Source: Gammaproteobacteria bacterium (lineage in GTDB: Bacteria > Pseudomonadota > Gammaproteobacteria > Steroidobacterales > Steroidobacteraceae). Taken from it: a stretch of 13,368 nt of DNA. The stretch spans positions 1-13,368 of the forward strand of contig VBNY01000200.1 of NCBI GenBank assembly GCA_005877705.1, given 5' to 3'. Positions within the stretch are counted from its first letter, which is position 1. Every line of letters begins with the position of its first letter. Shown in pieces: positions 1-5,626 of the stretch. Made by a program: the position numbers and the translations under genes. The notes beneath the pieces were generated by a model. The model made no database searches, was not told where the DNA came from, and was given only the letters and a program-made list of their open reading frames with translations.

Positions 1-554
1 AATGTTCCAAGCTGCGCCGGTGAGAACACGAAGCTCATGGTCGCAAAGTCCTGGCCACGATTCGGGAGCCTGATGCCTGCGTTCGACCAGTGGCGCACGG
101 CGAGCTCCACGAAGGAGCCTCGGCCGTTCACCGCCAGCCGCACCCCGAGCTGCGAGGCGAAGTTCCAGCGAGTCACCGACAGCTCATCCCGCTCTGTCTT
201 GTAGGATGCCCCGAATCCCAAGAACAGGTTCCAGGACGGCCGCGCGACCAGCTGCCAGCGGCGCGATGCGGAGGCTCCCCAGTAGGGCTCGGCAGTCTGG
301 CGCTGGGCGCCGAGGTGGGGATCGTAGAGGCTCTGCTGGTTGGCCATGCGGAACACGCCCACCTCGTACTTGTTGTGGTCGAAGACCAGGGTGACGGGTA
401 TCACGACCCCGCCGGTCGAGCCCCAGTAGTGATAGGTCCCGCCGACGCCGACCTGGAGCTGGCAATCGCGGCACAGCGACCCCAGCTCCGCCGCACCCAC
501 CTTCGGGGCCAGCGCCAGCATCGCGAGCGCGATCGCTATGGACCTTACCTTCAT
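1..554 (-). CDS. PagL-like lipid A 3-O-deacylase (acyloxyacyl hydrolase family), 3' end cut by window edge
   Basis: The reading frame begins at an ATG (554-552) and stays open to the left edge, giving 184 codons. Residues 1-22 form a signal peptide (Lys/Arg, then an Ala/Leu-rich core, ending near Gly-Ala-Ala). The rest alternates polar and hydrophobic residues with many aromatics, as in a small outer-membrane beta barrel. Near the C-terminus is RHWSNAGIRLPN, with His155, Ser157 and Asn158, which matches the H-x-S-N-A motif of PagL. PagL enzymes remove the 3-O-linked acyl chain of lipid A in the outer membrane. The third catalytic residue of PagL is a Glu 14 residues after the His; here that position is Asp169. 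The visible end, FVFSPAQLGT, looks within a few residues of the true end. The gene is divergent from the HtrA-like gene. Family assignment is fairly sure; activity is inferred. Confidence 0.72.
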   Translation of the reverse strand, partial: MKVRSIAIALAMLALAPKVGAAELGSLCRDCQLQVGVGGTYHYWGSTGGVVIPVTLVFDHNKYEVGVFRMANQQSLYDPHLGAQRQTAEPYWGASASRRWQLVARPSWNLFLGFGASYKTERDELSVTRWNFASQLGVRLAVNGRGSFVELAVRHWSNAGIRLPNRGQDFATMSFVFSPAQLGT

Positions 555-837
555 GAGCGTCACTCTCCCCTGCATCGCGCCGCCGTCCCGGTCGTACGGC
601 TGTTGGATCTCTCGCGACCGCGGCAGCAAGTTAGCTCGCGCGACGCGTGCAGGAAATACGGCTCAAGAGTCAACCGCGGCCGCGACTTCGGCGCAGCGCA
701 CTCTCTCTCTTTCGGGGGATCCATCGGCGGCGCCGCGTTTCCACCCACGGGTGGGCGCTTACCCATTTGGGTGGTGCCCGGGCGCAGGCTCTGACCTCAT
801 AGTGTGGACCAACAGGACCGCCGGGAGTGCTGAGCAG
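555..837. promoter_or_regulatory. Divergent intergenic region between pagL-like and htrA-like genes
   Basis: This 283-bp stretch separates two divergently transcribed genes and must hold both promoters. Open frames cross it, but they carry no recognisable protein features and I consider them chance frames of GC-rich DNA. The right half has a run of alternating CT (about 702-711) and a cluster of inverted repeats, described separately. I could not assign a convincing -35/-10 pair for either gene. Confidence 0.5.
741..783. promoter_or_regulatory. Cluster of inverted repeats, candidate operator of the htrA-like/luxR operon
   Basis: Three short palindromes sit in tandem about 55-100 bp before the htrA-like start. 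They are CCACCC-AC-GGGTGG (741-754), ACCCA-TT-TGGGT (761-772) and GCCCGGGC (776-783). The first two share the half-site ACCC/GGGT, and their centres are 19 bp apart, close to two helical turns. That spacing suits two dimers bound on one face of the DNA. Binding by the LuxR-type protein encoded downstream is an inference; short GC-rich palindromes also arise by chance. Confidence 0.35.
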
Positions 838-1740
838 ATGGCAGGCAATCCGATGCTGAGGCAGTGGAGCAACGAACGCGCGAGTTTGCTGGCGAGGGTG
901 TTCCCCAGAGTTGGCGCGGTGGCGCTGGGGCGCCGGCGGGTCGTCTCGGGTATCCGCTGGCGCGGGGACCTCATGGTCACTGCGGCTGAGGCGGTCGCCG
1001 ATGCCGAGCGCCTGGAGGTGCACCTCGAGAGCGGTGCAGCAAGCGCAGAGGTGCTGGCGACGGATCTCGCGACGGATGTCGCCGTGTTGCGGATTGCGCA
1101 GGCAGGCCCGCTGCCCGCGCAAGCTCCTGCACCGATTCTGCGCATGGGCGAGGCGATCGCGATCATCGGCCGTGATCCGCAGGGTCCTGCGGCGATCTGG
1201 GGCAGCGTACGGCTTGCGGGCCCGGGGTGGCGCTCGCGACGTGGAGGCGAAATCGCGCAACGCCTCGAGCTCGACGCTCGCTTCGACCCGGGGCTTGAAG
1301 GCGCGGCAGTCATTGATATGCAGGGCGCCGTCGTCGCAATGGCCGTACCCGGAGCGCTGCGGCGCGTCATCGGAATCCCGGCGCAGACCGTCGAGCAGAT
1401 CGTGTCGGCGGTCGAGCGCCATGGCCGTCTGCCCAAGCCCTACATCGGCCTGCGACTGCAATCGCTGTGGCTCGACGAGCCGACACGCGCGCACCTTGGG
1501 CGCACGGCTCGCCGCATCGCTGTTGTGGGCGGGGTCGACGCGGGCTCGCCTGCAGCCCAGGCGCAGATGGAGCTCGGGGATCTGCTGCTGGGAGTCGACG
1601 GCCGGCCCCTGGAGGGCGCGGACAGTCTCGCCCAGCGAATTGCCGATGTGCGACCCGGCCAGGTGGTCGCGCTCGAGGTGTTGCGGGGAGGCAAGCCTGT
1701 CGTGGTCAATGTCGAGGTGGGAGAGCGGCCGCGCGCTTGA
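838..1740 (+). CDS. HtrA/DegP-like PDZ protein lacking catalytic His and Ser (predicted pseudoprotease)
   Basis: The 300-residue product has a trypsin-like S1C (HtrA) fold at about 30-195 and a PDZ domain at about 201-293. The fold shows in DLATDVAVLRI (72-86), which keeps the catalytic-type Asp80, and in the GEAIAIIGRDPQG stretch. The segment VTNNHVV of DegP aligns with VTAAEAV, so the catalytic His is Glu51. The segment RGNSGGA aligns with PGLEGAA, so the catalytic Ser is Glu154. Proteolysis by the family mechanism should be impossible. The ATG at 838 has GGGAG ten bases upstream. No signal peptide or membrane segment is seen from this start, unlike periplasmic HtrA proteins, so it may be cytoplasmic. 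It lies 39 bp upstream of a LuxR-type regulator on the same strand, probably in one operon. A role as a binding or scaffold protein is inferred. Confidence 0.8.
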   Translation: MAGNPMLRQWSNERASLLARVFPRVGAVALGRRRVVSGIRWRGDLMVTAAEAVADAERLEVHLESGAASAEVLATDLATDVAVLRIAQAGPLPAQAPAPILRMGEAIAIIGRDPQGPAAIWGSVRLAGPGWRSRRGGEIAQRLELDARFDPGLEGAAVIDMQGAVVAMAVPGALRRVIGIPAQTVEQIVSAVERHGRLPKPYIGLRLQSLWLDEPTRAHLGRTARRIAVVGGVDAGSPAAQAQMELGDLLLGVDGRPLEGADSLAQRIADVRPGQVVALEVLRGGKPVVVNVEVGERPRA

Positions 1741-1779
1741 GGGTCTTGCGGAACCGCCGGCCGCCCCAAGCTTGCCGCA

Positions 1780-2330
1780 GTGACCATCATTCTGGCGGCC
1801 GCCAGCGAGTCGTTTCGTGAGCGGGTGCACGAGCGGCTGCTCGAAGCCGGCTGCGAGACAATTCGTGTGGCGGCCTCACTGTCAGCGCTCGAGAGCGGTG
1901 TGCGAGAGTGCGTCAACCCCACAGTCGTGACCGGCGGAGACTGGCCGTCCTCGCGGCCGTTCGTGCGGGTGGCGGTGCGCGAGAGTGTCCCCGCGATCGT
2001 GCTGTCGGGCGTCGCGCCGGCGAGCGTCGCACGAGCGGCTCTCGCAGCGGGCGCGCGGGGAGCCTTGGATGCGGAGATCTCCGCAACGGCGCTCGCGGCG
2101 GCACTCGCGGCCGTGCAAGCCGGACTCACGCCCGGCCTCTCACCTCTCGTGAGCAACAGATCCTGGCACTCGTGGCGAGCGGCACGTCGAACAAAGGCGT
2201 CGCTCGCGCCCTCGGCGTGTCGACCAATACTGTGAAGTTCCATTTGGCGGCGGCGTTCGAGAAACTCGACGTAACGACCCGCGCCGAAGCGGTCGCGCAG
2301 GCCATACGCCGCGGCGAGCTGTCGGTGTGA
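1780..2330 (+). pseudogene. NarL/LuxR-type regulator with degenerate receiver, interrupted by a -1 frameshift
   Basis: The first part, from a GTG at 1780, reads as a receiver-like domain of about 115 residues. The second part, in the frame one base back, reads as a classic LuxR/GerE DNA-binding domain. It starts LTSREQQILALVASG, runs through GVSTNTVKFHL and ends at the TGA at 2328-2330. The two join around 2115-2140, where one base seems to be missing; restoring it gives about 183 residues. The receiver has lost its chemistry: AAAS replaces the acidic pair, the acceptor position falls on Gly53 (Asp54 is next), Thr/Ser is Ser76, and the conserved Lys is Ala98. Even if intact it would probably not be phosphorylated in the usual way. 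The gene is either a recent pseudogene or intact with a sequencing error in a GC run. It follows the HtrA-like gene by 39 bp. Confidence 0.72.
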
Positions 2331-2367
2331 GCACAGCGCAGTGATCCACGATACGATTCAAGGCGAA

Positions 2368-2421
2368 CGAAAGTCACGCCTTTCGGGCGCCGTGTCAAAA
2401 GCGCCGCAGGCGACTTTTGAC
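2368..2421. terminator. Two stem-loops after the luxR-like gene, possible terminator
   Basis: Two inverted repeats lie 38-91 bp after the regulator's stop. The first is CGAAAG-TCACGC-CTTTCG (2368-2385). The second is GTCAAAAG-CGCC-GCA-GGCG-A-CTTTTGAC (2394-2421), a 12-bp stem with a 3-base loop and a single bulged base. Neither is followed by a clear T-run, so intrinsic termination is uncertain. The second stem contains TTGAC, so it could also form part of the next gene's promoter region. Confidence 0.4.
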
Positions 2422-2490
2422 CATCGGACAAGGCGGCGGCAGTGCGTTCGCGATGTTGCCACGTAACCGTGTTGGTTTCGCAAGGATCTG

Positions 2491-3303
2491 ATGCCGCGCC
2501 GCGACCCTGCCAGCACTGGCCTCCGGCCGACCCGCGGAAAGCGCAGGCGGCGCTCGCGCCTCTGGTGGCTCTGGCCCGGCGCGCGTTTACGACGGCGGTG
2601 GCTGCGGACCTTGCGGCGCGCGCCGGCGGCCACGCAGATCATCGTCGGCTTGGCGGCCGTAGTGACGCTCGCGCTTGCAGTCAACTGGATCTATCAAGTC
2701 GTCCGCAAGCCGTCCGAGTTGTTCTTTCCCGTCAGTGGGACGCTTTACAAGACGCCGTCCGAGACCTGGCGTGTGTACGCGCCTATCGCGCTCGCGCAGG
2801 TGGAGGGCTCGGGAAATCCGGTGGCGCGGACTTACTGGCGCTGGTCGTGGAAACCGCGGCTGCTCGAGATCTACCGCCCGGCCTCGAGCTCAGTCGGCAT
2901 GTACCAGATGACAGACGGAACGTTTGCGCAGGCAAGGCACTATTGCATCCGCGATCATTCTGTCGTGCGCGACGGGCCCTGGAACGATTGGCGCTCGTGC
3001 TGGTTCAACACTCTCTATTGGCGCCTGGTGCCGAGTCACGCGGTCGAGCTCACGTCCGCCTACCTCGACCTGCACGTTGCGAGCACATTGGCGCGCTATC
3101 GGGTTACGTCCGCGACACTTCGACAGAAGCAGCGCCTGGCCGCCGTGATCCACCTGTGCGGCGCCGCAGCGGGCGAGGCCTATGTGCGACGCGGCTTGCG
3201 TCTGTTTGACGGGCAGCGCTGCGCGGATCACGACCCGCGTGTGTATCTTGCCCGGGTAGATGCGCTGCAAGCAGTGTTTGCGCGATTGGCGGCCGAAGTG
3301 TAG
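2491..3303 (+). CDS. Membrane-anchored lytic transglycosylase-like protein (SLT domain)
   Basis: The product is 270 residues long. Residues 1-46 are extremely rich in Arg and Trp, followed by one hydrophobic segment at about 48-70. By the positive-inside rule the basic end is cytoplasmic and the rest periplasmic. The C-terminal part resembles the SLT lysozyme-like fold: AQVEGSGNP holds the likely catalytic Glu105, and SSSVGMYQMTDGTF (132-145) matches the family's second motif. Such enzymes cleave the MurNAc-GlcNAc bond of peptidoglycan. Four Cys residues (152, 170, 223, 244) in the periplasmic part could form disulfides. AGGA sits five bases before the ATG. The 160-bp gap before it holds two stem-loops, so it is probably transcribed separately from the luxR-like gene. 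Fold assignment is fairly sure; substrate and partners are unknown. Confidence 0.72.
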   Translation: MPRRDPASTGLRPTRGKRRRRSRLWWLWPGARLRRRWLRTLRRAPAATQIIVGLAAVVTLALAVNWIYQVVRKPSELFFPVSGTLYKTPSETWRVYAPIALAQVEGSGNPVARTYWRWSWKPRLLEIYRPASSSVGMYQMTDGTFAQARHYCIRDHSVVRDGPWNDWRSCWFNTLYWRLVPSHAVELTSAYLDLHVASTLARYRVTSATLRQKQRLAAVIHLCGAAAGEAYVRRGLRLFDGQRCADHDPRVYLARVDALQAVFARLAAEV

Positions 3304-3397
3304 GGCTCCAGACGTTGCCCTGCCGCGGTTCGCGCTGTCGATCTGCTGTGCGAATTTAACATCGGACATGTGCGAGCGCCTCGAGGCTCGTGAGCGG

Positions 3398-3877
3398 CTA
3401 CAGCGCCTCGGCGATGTCCTGCATCAGCCCGTTGTCCCGCGGCTTGGTCTCGGGGGGATAGCGCTTGAGCACCTTGCCGTCGCGGCCGATCAGGAACTTC
3501 TCGAAGTTCCAGCTGATGTCGCCCGGGATACCGGTCCCGCGGGCGGTGAGGAATCCGTACACGGGATGGCGATTCGGGCCGTTCACCTCGAGCTTGGCGC
3601 TCAGCGGAAAGCTGACGTCGTACGTGGTCCGGCAGAACTGAACGATCTCAACCTCACTGCCCGGCTCCTGCTCAGCGAACTGATTGCAGGGGAAGCCCAC
3701 TACGGTGAAGTTCTCCTCACGCAACTCGCGTTGCAGCTCCTCGAGGCCGGCATACTGGGGCGTGAGACCACAGCGGCTCGCGACGTTGACGGCGAGTGTC
3801 ACCTTGCCGCGCAGCCGTCCCAACAAGTCGCCGGACCCATCGATGCCCTGGACGGTGATGTCGTAAAAGCTAGTCAT
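3398..3877 (-). CDS. gpx: Glutathione peroxidase family protein (Cys type, probably thioredoxin-dependent)
   Basis: The product is a 159-residue thiol peroxidase that reduces hydrogen peroxide and organic hydroperoxides in the cytoplasm. The peroxidatic Cys36 is in NVASRCGLTPQY, where animal enzymes carry selenocysteine. Gln66 (GFPCNQF) and Trp123-Asn124 (SWNFEKFLI) complete the active-site tetrad. Cys64 and Cys82 (FCRTTY) are also present. Cys82 sits where the resolving Cys of yeast-type Gpx lies, which favours thioredoxin over glutathione as reductant. The length is typical. The ATG at 3877 has GGAGGAG eight bases upstream; a longer in-frame extension is ignored because the family begins here. 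The gene lies 77 bp downstream of the Lrp-type regulator on the same strand and could be read from the same promoter. It converges on the transglycosylase-like gene. Confidence 0.93.
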   Translation of the reverse strand: MTSFYDITVQGIDGSGDLLGRLRGKVTLAVNVASRCGLTPQYAGLEELQRELREENFTVVGFPCNQFAEQEPGSEVEIVQFCRTTYDVSFPLSAKLEVNGPNRHPVYGFLTARGTGIPGDISWNFEKFLIGRDGKVLKRYPPETKPRDNGLMQDIAEAL

Positions 3878-3954
3878 GTGCGGCACTCCTCCAGGCACGC
3901 GCACCCGCGAGCCGGTATCACGATACCTGCTGCAGGCAATCCTCGGGAGCTGCG

Positions 3955-4377
3955 TTACAGCTTGAGGGTCGACAGCAGCAGGCTGGTCTCGCTCTGCGAG
4001 ATCCCCTCCAACAGTCTGATGCGCCCCAGCACGCGGTCGAAGGCTTCGAGGCTGTCGGCGCGCAGCTCGGCCACCACGTCCCACCGCCCGTTGGTGCTGT
4101 GCAGCGCCGTTACGGCCGGATCTCCGCGCAGGGCTTTGATCACGGCATCGACCCGATTGCCCTCGACGGCGATGGTCATCAACGCGCGAATGCGGTGCAC
4201 TTCGACATCCGGCTTCAAGCGCACCGTGTAGCCCACGATCGCGCCGTCTCTTTCCAGCCGGGCCATCCGATTCTGCACCGTGCCACGCGACACTCCGAGG
4301 GTTTTCGCGAGCGAGGCCACCGAGGCCCGGGCATTGGTGCGCAGCAGCGCGATCAGCTGACGATCGGTGTCGTCCAT
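3955..4377 (-). CDS. Lrp/AsnC family transcriptional regulator
   Basis: The 140-residue product has the standard two-part architecture. An N-terminal winged helix-turn-helix occupies about 3-50 (DRQLIALLRTNARAS, then LAKTLGVSRGTVQNRMARLE). A C-terminal RAM effector-binding and oligomerisation domain occupies about 64-137, with the conserved NGRWDVVAEL turn at 96-105. Proteins of this family usually sense amino acids and control genes for their synthesis or breakdown. The ATG at 4377 has GAAAGG about eight bases upstream; a further in-frame ATG nine codons earlier is less likely. The gene is divergent from ornithine cyclodeaminase and arginase, so arginine or ornithine is the likely effector and those genes the likely targets, by analogy with other divergent Lrp-type regulators. 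The inverted repeats between them are candidate sites. Confidence 0.93.
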   Translation of the reverse strand: MDDTDRQLIALLRTNARASVASLAKTLGVSRGTVQNRMARLERDGAIVGYTVRLKPDVEVHRIRALMTIAVEGNRVDAVIKALRGDPAVTALHSTNGRWDVVAELRADSLEAFDRVLGRIRLLEGISQSETSLLLSTLKL

Positions 4378-4416
4378 GGGATTGACCTTTCTCGGTGCAG
4401 GCATTGTAGCCGAAAC

Positions 4417-4473
4417 GCCAGAATATGCTGACGTTTTGCTCAATGCAGGGCTCCTTTTGAGCAGTCTTCTGGC
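4417..4473. promoter_or_regulatory. Nested inverted repeats between lrp-like and ocd genes, candidate operator
   Basis: This patch is AT-richer than its surroundings and holds two nested perfect inverted repeats. The outer arms are GCCAGAA (4417-4423) and TTCTGGC (4467-4473). The inner arms are TGCTCAA (4437-4443) and TTGAGCA (4457-4463), whose centres are 20 bp apart, near two helical turns. The left part also contains CAGAATATGCTG (4419-4430), which has the CAG, AT-rich centre, CTG look of Lrp-type sites. Its position 40-96 bp from the lrp-like start and 83-139 bp from the ocd start fits a shared operator for autoregulation and control of ocd-arginase. Binding is inferred. Confidence 0.5.
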
Positions 4474-4555
4474 TTTTCTTTGGCGGCGGCCCGCAACACC
4501 ATGGTCAGCGGCGGCCGGCCGTCTGCGGCATCCGCCGTCCTTTCGGAGCAGCAAC

Positions 4556-5626
4556 ATGGTCGACTTCATTGGTATCGAGCGCGTGCAGCAGCTCGTCGCC
4601 CGTCGCGGTCCGGCGCGCTTCATGGAAGAGCTGGCCGGCGAGATCGAGGCGGACTTTCTGCGCTGGGGCGAGTTCGACAAGTCGGCGCGCCACGCGACCC
4701 ATTCGCCCGTCGGCGTGATCGAGCTGATGCCGGCCTGCGATGGGCGGTTGTACTCGTTCAAATACGTCAACGGTCATCCGAAGAACACCGCGGTGGGCTT
4801 GCTGACCGTGACCGCGTTCGGCGTGCTGGCGGACGTCGAGACGGGCTATCCGCTGCTGCTGTCGGAGCTGACCCTGACGACGGCGCTGCGCACCGCAGCG
4901 ACTTCGGCGCTGGCGGCGCGCCGGCTGGCGCGGCCGAACAGTGGCGTCATGGCCCTGATCGGCAACGGCGCGCAGAGCGAATTCCAGACGATCGCCTTCC
5001 ATCACATGCTCGGCATCCGTGAGGTGCGCTTGTACGACACCGATCCGGCGGCCACCGACAAGCTCGAGCGCAATCTCGCGGGCGCCCGTCTCAACGGGTT
5101 GCGGGTCGTGCGTTGCGCGTCGACCGCGGCGGCGGTGCAGGGCGCGGATATCGTCACGACCGTCACCGCGGACAAGCGCAATGCCGTCATTCTGACGCCG
5201 CAGATGGTCGCCCCGGGCATGCACCTGAACGCGGTGGGGGGCGATTGCCCCGGCAAGACCGAGCTGCACCCCGATATCCTGCGCCGGCCCGAGGCGCGCG
5301 TCGTAGTGGAATTCGAGCCGCAGTCGCGGATCGAAGGGGAGATTCAGCAGCTGGAGGCGGGCTTCCCCGTCACCGAGCTTGCGGCGGTGCTCGCGGGCCG
5401 CGCCCCGGGACGGGTGGGCGAGCGCGATGTCACGATTTTCGACTCGGTTGGGTTTGCGCTGGAGGATTTCGCCTCGCTGCGCTACCTGCGGCGCATTCAC
5501 CACGAGCAGCACGGCGCGCATCGGCAGATCGACATCGTGCCGGATCTCGAGGATCCCAAGGATCTGTTTGCGTTGCTCGCGGCTGCGCCGGCCGCCACCG
5601 CGGCCCCCGCCCGGGCGCTCGCATGA
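4556..5626 (+). CDS. ocd: Ornithine cyclodeaminase
   Basis: The 356-residue enzyme converts L-ornithine to L-proline and ammonia, using tightly bound NAD+ that is recycled within the reaction (EC 4.3.1.12). Residues known from the Pseudomonas putida enzyme line up almost without offset: Arg45, Lys69 (YSFKYVNGHPKN) and Arg112 bind substrate. The catalytic Asp falls at 230 in VGGDCPGKTEL. The Rossmann motif is IGNGAQSEFQ (135-144), and the cofactor is further contacted from about 157 onwards. The length is normal for the family. The ATG at 4556 has GGAG seven bases upstream; the frame is open further upstream, but that part covers the operator region. An Ala/Pro-rich tail follows about 342. The stop overlaps the arginase start, so the two are translated together. 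A related lysine cyclodeaminase cannot be fully excluded, but the arginase neighbour favours ornithine. Confidence 0.93.
   Translation: MVDFIGIERVQQLVARRGPARFMEELAGEIEADFLRWGEFDKSARHATHSPVGVIELMPACDGRLYSFKYVNGHPKNTAVGLLTVTAFGVLADVETGYPLLLSELTLTTALRTAATSALAARRLARPNSGVMALIGNGAQSEFQTIAFHHMLGIREVRLYDTDPAATDKLERNLAGARLNGLRVVRCASTAAAVQGADIVTTVTADKRNAVILTPQMVAPGMHLNAVGGDCPGKTELHPDILRRPEARVVVEFEPQSRIEGEIQQLEAGFPVTELAAVLAGRAPGRVGERDVTIFDSVGFALEDFASLRYLRRIHHEQHGAHRQIDIVPDLEDPKDLFALLAAAPAATAAPARALA

Noticed and set aside
538..837. N-terminal extension of the htrA-like frame back to 538
   Set aside because: The extension crosses the divergent promoter region, shows no HtrA or signal-peptide features, and the ATG at 838 has a good ribosome site.
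670..1830. Long minus-strand open frame antisense to the htrA-like gene
   Set aside because: Its composition is Arg/His-rich with no recognisable motif, and the plus strand holds a clear protein family. It is a GC-driven shadow frame.
3373..3390. Palindrome GCCTCGAGGC as a terminator between the convergent genes
   Set aside because: The palindrome leaves no loop and no T-run follows; such GC palindromes are common at this base composition.
3878..4084. N-terminal extension of glutathione peroxidase
   Set aside because: Family members begin at the MTSFYDIT position, a strong GGAGGAG site precedes it, and the extension overlaps the Lrp-type gene.
4367..4555. Upstream extension of ornithine cyclodeaminase from 4367
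   Set aside because: The family begins at the MVDFIGIERV start. With the 4556 start, substrate-binding residues fall at the same numbers as in the known enzyme (Arg45, Lys69, Arg112).
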